Origin: Tanticharoenia sakaeratensis NBRC 103193
Lineage (GTDB): Bacteria; Pseudomonadota; Alphaproteobacteria; Acetobacterales; Acetobacteraceae
Direction of reading: 5' to 3'
DNA length: 64,000 nucleotides
Assembly (NCBI RefSeq): GCF_000963885.1
Contig: NZ_BALE01000038.1
Span: 87,228 to 151,227, forward strand
Both the position numbers and the translations under genes were made by a program. The first letter of the stretch is position 1, and every line of letters begins with the position of its first letter. The notes beneath the pieces are model-generated. The model was not told where the DNA came from. It made no database searches and saw only the letters and a list, made by a program, of their open reading frames with translations. Below, one piece after another: positions 1 through 8,545 of this stretch.

Positions 1-354
1 TGTCGGTTCCGGTGGCGGTGTGACGTCGCGCTGGGCCTGCTGCTGATCGAGCGGCCGGCTTGCCGGTGCCGCACGGCGTGTCTTCGCCAATGGCGAGCCC
101 ATGGCAGGCATCACGCTGTCGGCGGGTGGCGCATCCTGACGTTCGGCCAACGGATTGAAGAAGTTGGCGATGCCACGCCGCTGCTGCTCGGTCGTTGCAT
201 TGATGAGCCACATGACGAGGAAGAACGCCATCATCGCGGTCACGAAATCCGCGTAGGCGATCTTCCAGCTTCCGCCATGATGGCCGCCCGAGACGACCTC
301 CTCCCGGCGGATGATGATGGACCTGTTGGAGTTGCTGCCGTGTTTTGCCGCCAT
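1..354 (-). CDS. motB: Flagellar motor stator protein MotB (C-terminus cut by window edge)
   Basis: MotB is the peptidoglycan-anchored half of the MotA/MotB proton channel that powers the flagellum. Only the first 118 codons lie inside the window. The protein shows the MotB plug-channel segment, AYADFVTAMMAFFLVMWL, in which the aspartate at residue 36 matches the family's essential proton-carrying Asp. A basic cytoplasmic N-terminus precedes it and a Pro/Gln-rich linker follows. The OmpA-like peptidoglycan-binding domain must lie outside. A GAGGAAG ribosome-binding site lies just upstream of the ATG. The glycosyltransferase operon is encoded upstream on the same strand, about 50 bases away, so read-through is possible. 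Confidence 0.93.
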   Translation of the reverse strand, partial: MAAKHGSNSNRSIIIRREEVVSGGHHGGSWKIAYADFVTAMMAFFLVMWLINATTEQQRRGIANFFNPLAERQDAPPADSVMPAMGSPLAKTRRAAPASRPLDQQQAQRDVTPPPEPT

Positions 355-404
355 GCCTGCTTCCTCTTTGCAGACACCATGCAGGCCGCTCCCTTAAACG
401 GCGG

Positions 405-1808
405 TTAACGCGGCGGCAGGTCGATGGCGGCAATCGAGGAATGCGCATCCCCCGATGCCCTGTAGAACCGGTAGCACTGAACAATGCGCGCATGGGCATG
501 ACGGCAGATGTCGTTGAAGCCGCCTGCCCGCTCCCACGCCGGATCCGGACGCTCGTCCGCCCGTGCCAGAATAAGGTTTGGCCGAATATCAGCCTCCGGT
601 GCGGCGAAGTCCTTCCATCGGGGATCAAGGCCCACGATGTGCGGCACGCCGTAGAATGCCAGTTCGGATGCGAGACCATATTCCGGCACGGACAGCGGCG
701 TCGTGCCGATCCACTGCGTCGTTTCGGCCGCCAGATCGGCCCAGCCGGCAGTCTCCCGGGCCGCGGGATCGCGATGCGGCGACAACGGCACGATCCCCGT
801 CGTCGCCTGCAGATAGACCAGGCCCGTCACGACGAACCCCAGCACGGCCGCGGGCGCGATGCGGGTCATGAAGCAGCCCGCCAGCACGGCAAGCGACGGA
901 TAGAGCACGACGGGCCAGTTTGCCTGAACGCGAGCGCCCAACGCGTGCTGCACGAACACGGAGCATGGCAGCAGCACCATCCAGAGCCACGGATAAGCGG
1001 CCGGGATGCGCCGCGCACGCCAGATCGCGAGCCCGAAGACGCAGAACACCAGCGGCGTTGCCAGCCCGATCTGTCCGCCGAACAGTTCGCCCAGAAACTG
1101 CGGAGCACGTGCCGGCTGCCAGTCCCCGGCACGGCCACCCTGTCGGACAAGGCTGATCCAGTGATGACGCGCATTCCACGCGAGCACGGGAAGCATCGCA
1201 ATGAACGCAAGCCCTGCCCCGGCCCAGGGCATCGGCCGGCTCAGCCACGCCCTGCCCGACCGGTTCGCGACCAGCCAGCACGCCAGACCGCCCGCGACCA
1301 GAAGGCCCGTGTATTTGGAGTCGAACCCCAGTCCCAGTGCCAGCCCGATCAGCAGCCACCACGCGGGCCGACCTGTTCTCATGAGACGCGCGAATGCCCA
1401 CAGCGCGAGCGCCAGAACAAATGTGAGGGGCGTATCGGGCGTCATCAGCGCGCAGCCGAGCCCGATCATCAGAGTCGCATTGAGCAGGATCGGCGCACGC
1501 CACGCACGCGCCTGATCGCGTCCCGACACGACACACAGGTCCCGGCAGGCTGCCCACACCAGCCAAGAGCCCGCCAGCGCGGACAATGGCCCGAAGAGAC
1601 GGACGCCGAGCGCCGTCCGCCCGCACAGCGCTGTCCCTGCCCGTATCCACAGCGCCACCATCGGCGGGTGATCGGGATACCCGGCCTGAGGAATGCGTGA
1701 CCAGATCCAGTAATAGGCCTCGTCCGGCGTGAGCGGCAGCACCGCAGCCACACCAAGCCGCACGAGCGTCAGTGCCAGCAGCAGAGGCCACAGCCAGCGC
1801 GGTGTCAT
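405..1808 (-). CDS. Glycosyltransferase family 39 (PMT/ArnT-like) membrane protein
   Basis: This is a 467-residue polytopic membrane protein of the GT39 type. These enzymes move a sugar from a polyprenyl-phosphate donor to an acceptor on the outer face of the inner membrane. The N-terminus has a first membrane helix, then the family's acidic loop motif DEAYYW at residues 29-34 and a following HPPM. Many Leu/Ala/Trp-rich helices follow. The ATG overlaps the stop of the upstream glycosyltransferase as ATGA, which sets the start; a longer reading frame upstream only overlaps that gene. The neighbouring GT2-GtrA protein would supply the lipid-linked sugar. The acceptor is unknown; lipid A, a polysaccharide or flagellin are all possible. 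Confidence 0.8.
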   Translation of the reverse strand: MTPRWLWPLLLALTLVRLGVAAVLPLTPDEAYYWIWSRIPQAGYPDHPPMVALWIRAGTALCGRTALGVRLFGPLSALAGSWLVWAACRDLCVVSGRDQARAWRAPILLNATLMIGLGCALMTPDTPLTFVLALALWAFARLMRTGRPAWWLLIGLALGLGFDSKYTGLLVAGGLACWLVANRSGRAWLSRPMPWAGAGLAFIAMLPVLAWNARHHWISLVRQGGRAGDWQPARAPQFLGELFGGQIGLATPLVFCVFGLAIWRARRIPAAYPWLWMVLLPCSVFVQHALGARVQANWPVVLYPSLAVLAGCFMTRIAPAAVLGFVVTGLVYLQATTGIVPLSPHRDPAARETAGWADLAAETTQWIGTTPLSVPEYGLASELAFYGVPHIVGLDPRWKDFAAPEADIRPNLILARADERPDPAWERAGGFNDICRHAHARIVQCYRFYRASGDAHSSIAAIDLPPR

Positions 1809-2914
1809 CTCCAGACCAGTGTCGATGCGATCGCATAATTCCAGACGACGCCGATCACGGCGCCGACCGCACTGGACCGATCCCAATGGTGGAACGTCGC
1901 ATAAGCCATGCGCGCCACACCGATATTGGCGATACCACCCAGGGAACAGGCCAGCGTGAACACGACAAGGCCGCCCCACATGCGCACGCCGCGAAGGCGC
2001 CGGTCACGATAGGTCAACGTGTTGTTGAGCCAGAAATCGGCGAAAATAGCGGCGATCGTTCCTACCGTCTGGGCCTTGCTGAATCCGAACCCGGCGATTC
2101 GTGCGGCCGTCGAAATTCCAAGGTTCACGGCAACCCCGATCAGCCCGACGACCCCGAACGCAACAAAGCGGGTCGGTACATAACCACGGCACAACTTGTC
2201 CACGATCATCATCGCGAACTGCAGCAGCACGACCACATCGAGCTTGCTTTCGCCCGCAAGTCGGGGCCGGAAGACTGCCGGCACCTCGGCCACGCGCATG
2301 TCGCGGCCCGCCGACATCGCGAGATCGAGCAGAATCTTGAACCCGGCACCCGAGAGTTTCGGCAGCAGCGACTGGAACAGGTCCCGCCTGATCGCGAAGA
2401 ACCCGCTCATCGGATCGCTCAACGGATAAGGCAGCAGCGCCTGCGCCGCCCGGATGCCGCTGTTGGACAACCAGCGCCGCCAGGCATTGGCAAGGCCTGC
2501 GTTGGTGCCGCCCTCGACATGGCGGCTCGCGACGACAAGATCAGCCTGATCGTGCGCAATCAGGCGCACCATGGCGGGCAACGCACTTTCGTCGTGCTGA
2601 AGGTCACCATCCAGGACGGCGACGATCGACGCGGATGACGAAAGAAAGCCCTCGATCACCGCGCTCGAAAGCCCGCGCCGTCCGACGCGCTGAATCACTC
2701 GCACGCGCGGATCGACGCTCGCCACGTCGCGGACGACGCCCGCCGTGCCATCAGGCGAATTGTCGTCGACGAAGATCACTTCCCACGACAGGCCGACCAG
2801 CGCCGTATCGAGGGCGGCCACGAGCGGTCGCACGTTGGCTGCTTCCTTGTAGCAGGGAACGACGATGCTCAGATGCGCGGGCAGACTGGCCGCACGCGCG
2901 TCTTCACCCGCCAT
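1805..2914 (-). CDS. GT2 dolichyl/undecaprenyl-phosphate sugar transferase fused to GtrA domain
   Basis: This 369-residue protein has two parts. Residues 15-240 are a family 2 glycosyltransferase resembling dolichyl-phosphate mannose synthase: LSIVVPCYKE at the start, VDDNSPDG near 49-56, and the metal-binding DGD at 102-104 followed by LQHD. Residues 246-369 are a GtrA-like domain with about four membrane helices, a family linked to moving lipid-linked sugars across the membrane. The fusion would thus make a polyprenyl-phosphate sugar and help present it outside. Its ATG shares one base with the stop of the Lrp-type gene (TGATG), and its own stop overlaps the GT39 start, so the three genes are translationally coupled. 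The exact sugar cannot be read from the sequence. Confidence 0.88.
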   Translation of the reverse strand: MAGEDARAASLPAHLSIVVPCYKEAANVRPLVAALDTALVGLSWEVIFVDDNSPDGTAGVVRDVASVDPRVRVIQRVGRRGLSSAVIEGFLSSSASIVAVLDGDLQHDESALPAMVRLIAHDQADLVVASRHVEGGTNAGLANAWRRWLSNSGIRAAQALLPYPLSDPMSGFFAIRRDLFQSLLPKLSGAGFKILLDLAMSAGRDMRVAEVPAVFRPRLAGESKLDVVVLLQFAMMIVDKLCRGYVPTRFVAFGVVGLIGVAVNLGISTAARIAGFGFSKAQTVGTIAAIFADFWLNNTLTYRDRRLRGVRMWGGLVVFTLACSLGGIANIGVARMAYATFHHWDRSSAVGAVIGVVWNYAIASTLVWR

Positions 2915-3429
2915 CAGATAGGCACGCCCGCCAGATCACGGCTGGTGCGGATCGTCTGCAGGGTCTGGACACGGGCGACATGCGTGCAGTCGGTCAGCCG
3001 CCGCGTGAGCTGGTTCTGATGCTCGGCATCACGCGCGACGAGGCGAACCAGAAAATCTCCGCCGCCACGAATCATGTGGCATTCGCGAATCTCGGGCCAG
3101 TCAGCGACCTGACGCTCGAAGGCTTCGAGCACGCTGCCTTTCTGGCTGTCGAGGCCGATCAACGCGAACATCATCAGGGACCAGCCGAGCCGTGTCGGAT
3201 CGACATCGGCGTGATAGCCGCGCAACACACCCGCCTCTTCCAAGCGGCGCACGCGACGCAGGCATGGCGGGGCCGAAATGCCGGCACGGCGGGCGAGTTC
3301 GACGTTCGTGATGCGGCCGTCTTCCTGAAGCTCCATCACGATCCGACGGTCGATTGCATCAAGATCCGGCTGGGTCCTGCGTTCGTTACCGTAGGAAGCG
3401 ATCGGCCCGGACGGATCTTGACCAGACAT
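2914..3429 (-). CDS. Lrp/AsnC family transcriptional regulator
   Basis: A 171-residue Lrp/AsnC regulator. The winged helix near residues 22-70 contains LDAIDRRIVMELQEDGRITN and a recognition helix with SAPPCLRRVRRLEEAG. The C-terminal RAM domain carries the RGGGDFLVR turn typical of the effector-binding region. I chose the ATG at 3429 because GGAG lies 8 bases upstream; ATGs at 3477 and 3504 would add an unconserved leader. It is the first gene of a coupled operon with two glycosyltransferases, and it faces trxB across about 210 bases. The ligand, usually an amino acid, is unknown. Lrp proteins commonly regulate their own operon, so control of the glycosyltransferases is a reasonable inference. 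Confidence 0.88.
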   Translation of the reverse strand: MSGQDPSGPIASYGNERRTQPDLDAIDRRIVMELQEDGRITNVELARRAGISAPPCLRRVRRLEEAGVLRGYHADVDPTRLGWSLMMFALIGLDSQKGSVLEAFERQVADWPEIRECHMIRGGGDFLVRLVARDAEHQNQLTRRLTDCTHVARVQTLQTIRTSRDLAGVPI

Positions 3430-3642
3430 GTCGTCAACTCCGGGGGCAACAGGACTGATAGCGTCAGAGGTCGGCATCGTGGGTTCGGGTATATGGCATG
3501 GCACGCACCCCGCCTAGTCTGCCCCGCCTGATCTGCGCGACATCACGGCCGCGCATCGCGCTGGCGTCGCGGCCGCGATGCCCCCATATAACGCAGCCAC
3601 GAACCCAGAGCCCCGACAAGCATCAGGAGACGCGTCCCCCTC

Positions 3643-4593
3643 ATGACCACATACGAGACGGACCTGCTGGTCATCGGCGCCGGACCGGCCGGCTATACCG
3701 CCGCGATCTACGCTGCCCGCGCCAACCTCAAGCCCATTCTGGTGGCCGGCCTTCAGCCCGGCGGACAGCTGACGATCACGACCGATGTCGAGAACTATCC
3801 GGGCTTCGCCGACCCGATCCAGGGGCCATGGCTCATGGAGCAGATGCAGGCGCAGGCGACCCATGTCGGAACCACCATTCTCTACGACATCATCACGGAA
3901 GCCGATTTTGCCCGCTCGTCGCCTGACGCGCCTTTCCGTCTCGTCGGTGATTCAGGTGATGTGTATCTCGCCCGAGCCGTCGTGATTGCGACGGGGGCAC
4001 AGGCGCGCTGGCTCGGCCTCGAATCGGAGAACCGGCTGCAGGGCGCTGGCGTCTCGGCATGCGCCACGTGTGACGGCTTCTTCTATCGCGGCAAGACGGT
4101 GGCCGTGGTGGGTGGCGGCAATACTGCCGTCGAGGAAGCGCTCTATCTGACGCATCACGCCGACCATGTGACGCTGATCCACCGCCGCGACACCCTGCGC
4201 GCCGAGAAGATCCTTCAGGACCGCCTGTTCGCCCATCCCAAGGTCACCGTGCTGTGGAACCGGGCCGTGGACGAGATCCTCGCCTCGGGCACGCCGCCCA
4301 CGGTCAGCGGCGTGCGGCTGCGCGACACCCTGTCCGGCGAAGAGGACATGCTCTCGGTCCAGGGCGTGTTCATTGCCATCGGCCACAGCCCGACCACGGC
4401 GATCTTCCGCGATCAGGTGACCTGCGATGACGAAGGCTACGTCGTGACCACGCCCGGCAGCACACGGACCTCGGTTCCGGGCGTCTTTGCTGCAGGCGAT
4501 GTTCAGGACAAGCACTTCCGACAGGCGGTCACGGCCGCCGGAACGGGGTGCATGGCGGCGCTCGAGGCGGAACGTTACCTCTCCGGAATATAA
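3643..4593 (+). CDS. trxB: Thioredoxin-disulfide reductase
   Basis: TrxB uses NADPH and FAD to reduce thioredoxin in the cytoplasm. The 316-residue length is standard. The FAD-binding GAGPAG lies at residues 12-17, the redox-active CATC at 140-143, the NADPH-binding GGGNTA near 160, and the second FAD motif (GVFAAGDV) near the C-terminus. A LysR-type gene follows about 110 bases downstream on the same strand, an arrangement also known in rhizobia (trxB-lsrB). A short C/G-rich hairpin near 4638-4649 separates the two genes. The Lrp-type regulator is transcribed divergently. Confidence 0.97.
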   Translation: MTTYETDLLVIGAGPAGYTAAIYAARANLKPILVAGLQPGGQLTITTDVENYPGFADPIQGPWLMEQMQAQATHVGTTILYDIITEADFARSSPDAPFRLVGDSGDVYLARAVVIATGAQARWLGLESENRLQGAGVSACATCDGFFYRGKTVAVVGGGNTAVEEALYLTHHADHVTLIHRRDTLRAEKILQDRLFAHPKVTVLWNRAVDEILASGTPPTVSGVRLRDTLSGEEDMLSVQGVFIAIGHSPTTAIFRDQVTCDDEGYVVTTPGSTRTSVPGVFAAGDVQDKHFRQAVTAAGTGCMAALEAERYLSGI

Positions 4594-4702
4594 AAAGCAG
4601 CAATATTAGGGTCCGAATCGGAAGCTTTGCTTGACCGCCCCGTTCGGGGGGCCGATCGTGTTACGTTATGGACTGTCAACGAGCGGAAGGCGTCGGGCAC
4701 CA

Positions 4703-5620
4703 ATGGATTGGGACAAGCTTCGGATTTTCCACGCCGTTGCCGAGGCCGGCTCGTTCACCCACGCCGGCGACAAGCTCTCTCTGAGCCAGTCAGCCGTATC
4801 ACGTCAGATCTCGGCACTTGAGGAAGCGCTGAGCGTGTCCCTGTTTCACAGGCACGCGCGCGGCCTTATCCTGACGGAACAGGGCGAGACCCTGAACCGC
4901 ACCGTGCGGGATGTGTTCTCCAAGCTGGCTCTTACGGAGGCCTTCCTGAGCGAAAGCAAGGAGAAGGCAGCCGGCAAGCTCAAGGTCACGACGACCACCG
5001 GCTTCGGCAACGTATGGATGACCCCGCGAATCGGCCGGTTCCTGCTCCAGCATCCGGACATCACCGTCACGCTGCTTCTGGAGGACGACGATCTCGATCT
5101 CGGCATGCGCGAGGCCGACGTCGCGGTACGGATGCATCCCCCGCATCAGGCCGACCTGATCCAGCGTCACCTGGCGGACTTTCCGATCCCGATCTACGCG
5201 TCTGCCGATTACATCGCAGAGCATGGCGAGCCGAAGAGCCTCGAAGAACTGCATGCACATAAGCTGCTGGGCTTCCATGGCTGGCACCCGCCTCTGCCCA
5301 ACGTGAACTGGCTGTTCGACGTCATCCGGGACACGACGGGGCGCACTGCGACGCCGTATTTCGAGGTCAACAATCTGCCCGCGTTGGCGACGGCCCTTTC
5401 GAGCGGCTCCGGTATCGGCTCGTTGCCGCTCTATGTGGCGTCTGCTTTCCCGAAGCTGGTCAAGCTGATGCCCGACCTTCCCGTTCCGTCGATCGAAGCG
5501 TTTTTTGTCTATCCGGAAGAGCTTCGCTCATCGAAACGGGTCAGCGTCTTCCGTGACTTCCTGCTCGCGGAGATTGCCGCGACACGACATCACCATGCGA
5601 TGGCCGCAAGCCTCGTCTGA
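4703..5620 (+). CDS. LysR family transcriptional regulator (LsrB/VtlR-like)
   Basis: A 305-residue LysR protein. The N-terminal helix-turn-helix covers about residues 1-60 (MDWDKLRIFHAVAEAGSFTH, then SQSAVSRQISALE) and is followed by a periplasmic-binding-like effector domain. Both the helix-turn-helix and the position after trxB resemble LsrB/VtlR of rhizobia, which links redox and envelope functions. The ATG at 4703 is chosen because homology starts there; the open frame extends upstream without family similarity. I find no cysteine anywhere in the protein, so a thiol-based redox switch like that proposed for rhizobial LsrB is not available. A short inverted repeat follows the stop. Confidence 0.87.
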   Translation: MDWDKLRIFHAVAEAGSFTHAGDKLSLSQSAVSRQISALEEALSVSLFHRHARGLILTEQGETLNRTVRDVFSKLALTEAFLSESKEKAAGKLKVTTTTGFGNVWMTPRIGRFLLQHPDITVTLLLEDDDLDLGMREADVAVRMHPPHQADLIQRHLADFPIPIYASADYIAEHGEPKSLEELHAHKLLGFHGWHPPLPNVNWLFDVIRDTTGRTATPYFEVNNLPALATALSSGSGIGSLPLYVASAFPKLVKLMPDLPVPSIEAFFVYPEELRSSKRVSVFRDFLLAEIAATRHHHAMAASLV

Positions 5621-6129
5621 AACGGCCGGCCGACATATCGGCCGTCATTCCAGCCAAAACTGCGCCACCTGATCGTTTTGGCGGCGCAGAGCCGGATGTA
5701 GCGAGGCGGTTCCTGAAAAGTCGAGCGCACAGTGTCTTACTGCGCGCTGTAGAAATGACCTTGAGCGTCATTGGTGGCACCGAAGGTATGGCGTCCCGCC
5801 GAAGTCGATCGCCAACCGCGCGGCGCGGGCCTGACGCATTCTTCTGCGCCGTCTCCGGACACCGTCTCGGTACGTGCTCATCAGATGCCGGCCCTGCAGG
5901 TGCGCCCTCTTGGACACCATGAGCAGTTTCCCGACCAACGGGCACACGATTATCCCGGGCTGTCCTGTATGACTGGGGGGCGGATTACCATATTGCCCGC
6001 CCTGAAGCCAATGGCGGTCCGAGCCTTAGCGGCTGAAATACGCTCCAGCATGCTGGTTGCCACAGTTCTCTGGACAACAGGCCCCTTGCCGCCATGAAAC
6101 GCTGTTTCCGCCTGCGCCGCAGGTAATAG
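5621..6129. other. Gene-poor stretch of about 510 bases
   Basis: No convincing coding region is seen. A perfect hairpin with a 6-bp stem (GGCCGA/TCGGCC, loop CATA, 5628-5643) follows the LysR stop and may end that transcript, though no T-run follows. The short open frames here lack ribosome-binding sites, recognisable motifs and family similarity, and they overlap one another in several frames. The base composition looks less GC-rich than in the flanking genes. This could be decayed sequence, but I cannot identify an ancestor. Confidence 0.4.
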
Positions 6130-6420
6130 TCACCCGCGCCAATGCCGGGCGTGACGGCCGCCGCATCGTTGCCCATTGGGATAGAACATGGCCTGCCCGA
6201 CCGGCGCATAACGGCGGTTGGCGTCGAGACGATGCAGATCTTTCAGATGCGGCGTCAGTATGAAACCCGTCATGGCAGCCGAGCATGCGGAATGCGTGGG
6301 CATCACGTGGCCATGCCGCGCGGTGCTGTGGCCAGGATGAGCGGATGCCGACTGAACTGTCAGGAGAAGCAGCAGAACAGCACAGCGGCTACCGGCCACA
6401 ATCGGGGCGATGCTCATCAT
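6130..6420 (-). CDS. Small His-rich exported protein, unknown function
   Basis: A 96-residue open frame with a clear secretion signal: short N-terminus, the hydrophobic run AVLLLLLTVQ, and a likely cleavage site at SASA before HPGH. The mature N-terminus is rich in histidine (HPGHSTARHGHVMPTHS), which suggests metal binding. A perfect AGGAGG sits 8 bases before the ATG at 6420; the ATG at 6426 is only 2 bases from it and is less likely. The C-terminal 15 residues are Gly/Arg/His-rich. The frame one base over continues open for roughly 60 more codons, so the original gene may have been longer and suffered a frameshift. I do not recognise a family. Confidence 0.5.
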   Translation of the reverse strand: MMSIAPIVAGSRCAVLLLLLTVQSASAHPGHSTARHGHVMPTHSACSAAMTGFILTPHLKDLHRLDANRRYAPVGQAMFYPNGQRCGGRHARHWRG

Positions 6421-6539
6421 ATCCATACCCTCCTGAAGACCGAACAGACAGGGAACATAGATGTCACAACGACGGCCGTGTGTGAAATTTTAACCATGGT
6501 GCATTGGTTTGTATGGAGGTGTCGCGCAACCGACACGCT

Positions 6540-6875
6540 TCAGAGCCGATCGGCAGCGTTATCGCTCGACGTTACGGCACGACGCTTGCGGCCGGCATTG
6601 CGGTTGACCCGCTCCCGCAATTCCTTGCCAGCCTTGAAGAATGGTACATGCTTCTCATCGACGTCGACGGCATCTCCCGTGCGCGGGTTGCGTCCCGTCC
6701 GGGCATCGCGATGCTTGATCACGAAGGCTCCGAAGCCACGCAGCTCTACCCGGTCACCTCTGGCAAGGGCGGCCGTAATTTCGTCGAAAATAGTCTGCAC
6801 GATAATTTCGACGTCGCGTGACAGCAGATGAGGATTCGCAGCGGCCAGTTCGGCGATCAACTCCGATTTGGTCAC
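6540..6875 (-). CDS. ihfB: Integration host factor beta subunit
   Basis: IhfB pairs with IhfA to bend DNA at specific sites, affecting transcription, replication and recombination. The 111-residue protein starts [11 protein letters not shown] and keeps the HU/IHF beta-arm signature [12 protein letters not shown], whose proline intercalates into DNA, followed by [16 protein letters not shown] basic tail of about 17 residues after the core is longer than in Escherichia coli. It is downstream of sppA in the reverse sense (sppA is the next gene on the same strand, about 115 bases away), an order common in alphaproteobacteria. Confidence 0.94.
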   Translation of the reverse strand: MTKSELIAELAAANPHLLSRDVEIIVQTIFDEITAALARGDRVELRGFGAFVIKHRDARTGRNPRTGDAVDVDEKHVPFFKAGKELRERVNRNAGRKRRAVTSSDNAADRL

Positions 6876-6989
6876 GCCCTTCCTCCGTTACCGATTTGAT
6901 GACCGCACCGCGTGTCGCCCGGAATACTGGAGCGCGTGCAAAAACCGGCCGTCGTCATTGTCTTGTCATGATCGCATGATTGCGCGGCA

Positions 6990-7943
6990 TCAGGGTTGCA
7001 AGATCGCAACAGGTCCGTCAAGCCCGAGCCACGCCCGAGCAGACGCAAGTGCTTGAGAACCCGGCAATACCGTCACAATATTCCGCGGTGCGAGGCGCCT
7101 GTACCACGGGCGCAGGCCGTCCGGACGCAGCAGTGGCGAAACCGGCATGGCGTGCATGTCGCTGGCACCGAGGCGCTTGCGCAACCACGCCGTTGCATCC
7201 GCCTCCGTGCCGATCTGATCGACGAGGCCGAGCGCCAGCGCCTGCTGGCCGGTATAAGGACGGCCGTCTGCAAGAGAACGCACGTGGTCAGCCGTCATAT
7301 GCCGACCTTGCGCCACCATGGAGACAAACTGCCCGAACAGATCGTTGACCACGCCCTGCAGCATTTCGCGCCCTTCGGGCGTAAGTGGCGCCGTCGGCGA
7401 CGGTTGCCCCTTCAGCGGGCCGGAAACGATCGTGTCGACAGAGACGCCGAGCTTGCCGAGAAGGCCGGAGAACTCCGGCGATTCCATGATGACGCCGATC
7501 GAGCCGGTCAGTGTTGACGGCATGGCGAAAATACGCGCAGCCGGCACGGCGATCATGTAGCCGGCAGATGCCGCAAGCCCCCCCATGGAAACGACCACGG
7601 GCTTCCTGGCGGCGAACCGCACGATGGCATCGTGCAGGGCTTCGCCGCCCGTCACCGCACCGCCAGGACTTTCGATCCGGAGCAACAGGCCTCGCGTCGC
7701 GGTATCGTGGGCGGCACGATCAAGTGCCGCGACCGTTTCGGCGGTGTCGTCTGTAATGACCCCATGAATACGCAGCTTCGCGATGTGGGGTACGCCGAGC
7801 ACCGCAGGATGCCGGGCGAGATGGCTGGCGACCGGACCGAACAGGGCCAACATGAAGAGGACAATGGCTGCTGCCCGCCAGTAAACGAGCTGACGGGCCC
7901 GAGCGACGCGCTCGACAACCATATCTCCGTTCGGTTCCATCAC
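6990..7943 (-). CDS. sppA: Signal peptide peptidase SppA
   Basis: SppA is an inner-membrane serine protease that degrades cleaved signal peptides. This 317-residue protein is the short single-domain form. One membrane helix lies near residues 23-40. The catalytic dyad is Ser126 (in AASAGYM) and Lys178 (in SGPLKG), 52 residues apart, the spacing known for short SppA enzymes. The oxyanion region ESPGGAVTGG lies at 91-100. The reading frame has three early Met codons (residues 1, 2 and 8), so the start may shift slightly. ihfB lies upstream on the opposite reading of the map but on the same strand. Confidence 0.94.
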   Translation of the reverse strand: MMEPNGDMVVERVARARQLVYWRAAAIVLFMLALFGPVASHLARHPAVLGVPHIAKLRIHGVITDDTAETVAALDRAAHDTATRGLLLRIESPGGAVTGGEALHDAIVRFAARKPVVVSMGGLAASAGYMIAVPAARIFAMPSTLTGSIGVIMESPEFSGLLGKLGVSVDTIVSGPLKGQPSPTAPLTPEGREMLQGVVNDLFGQFVSMVAQGRHMTADHVRSLADGRPYTGQQALALGLVDQIGTEADATAWLRKRLGASDMHAMPVSPLLRPDGLRPWYRRLAPRNIVTVLPGSQALASARAWLGLDGPVAILQP

Positions 7944-8062
7944 TCGCCTTTCCGCAATACGGTGCCATAGTCATAACCCTATGATACCGCATCGTAGCCG
8001 CTTTAAAGAACCATCAGGCAGAAACAGCCGGACGGTTCCGGCGAGAGTAGCGCCAGCGGACC

Positions 8063-8545
8063 TCAGACCGCGGGACGGCGCCCACGCGGCTTGCGCGCCG
8101 GCTTGACCTCGCTGTCCTCTTCGACCGCCGGACGCTCGGTCTTGGCATTGATCTTGCGGCCAAGCCCGATCTCACGCGCCAAGGTTGCTCGGCGCTCAGC
8201 ATAGTTCGGTGCCACGAGCGGATAATCGGACGGCAGCCCCCAGCGCTCGCGATACTGCTCAGGCGACATGCCATAGGCACTCTGCAGGTGCCGCTTGAGC
8301 ATTTTCAGCTTCTTACCGTCCTCGAGGCAGACGATGTAGTCGGGAAACACGGAGCGCTTGATCGGAACCGCAGGCTGCGGCCGCTCAGGTTCCGGCTCCA
8401 CCGCCCCTGCTCCCTCGAGTGCCTGGAAGACTTGCTTGATGAGGCCCGGCAGCGCATCCCCCGCGACCGGATTATGTGCGACATGCGCCGCCACAATCTG
8501 CGCGGTCAGCTCCAAAAGAACAGGATTGGCATCAGGGTTGGACAC
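8063..8545 (-). CDS. mucR: Ros/MucR family transcriptional regulator
   Basis: MucR-type proteins are H-NS-like silencers and global regulators of surface polysaccharide, motility and virulence or symbiosis genes in alphaproteobacteria. I place the start at a GTG at 8545: GGAG lies 8 bases upstream and the 160-residue product then begins at the usual family position (SNPDANPVLLELTAQIVAAH). The zinc-finger-like core is SVFPDYIVCLEDGKKLKMLK, with RHLQSAYGMSPEQYRERW after it. Cys73, Asp76 and His86 are present, but the second zinc-binding histidine of Ros is Tyr91 here. The C-terminus is basic (KPARKPRGRR). A divergent, AT-rich gap separates it from the UdgX gene. Confidence 0.9.
   Translation of the reverse strand: MSNPDANPVLLELTAQIVAAHVAHNPVAGDALPGLIKQVFQALEGAGAVEPEPERPQPAVPIKRSVFPDYIVCLEDGKKLKMLKRHLQSAYGMSPEQYRERWGLPSDYPLVAPNYAERRATLAREIGLGRKINAKTERPAVEEDSEVKPARKPRGRRPAV

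Noticed and set aside
4638..4649. Terminator after trxB
   Set aside because: The CCCCG/CGGGG hairpin is short and has no T-run; it is mentioned but not called.
5771..6097. 108-codon plus-strand frame
   Set aside because: No ribosome site or similarity; other frames in this stretch are equally open.
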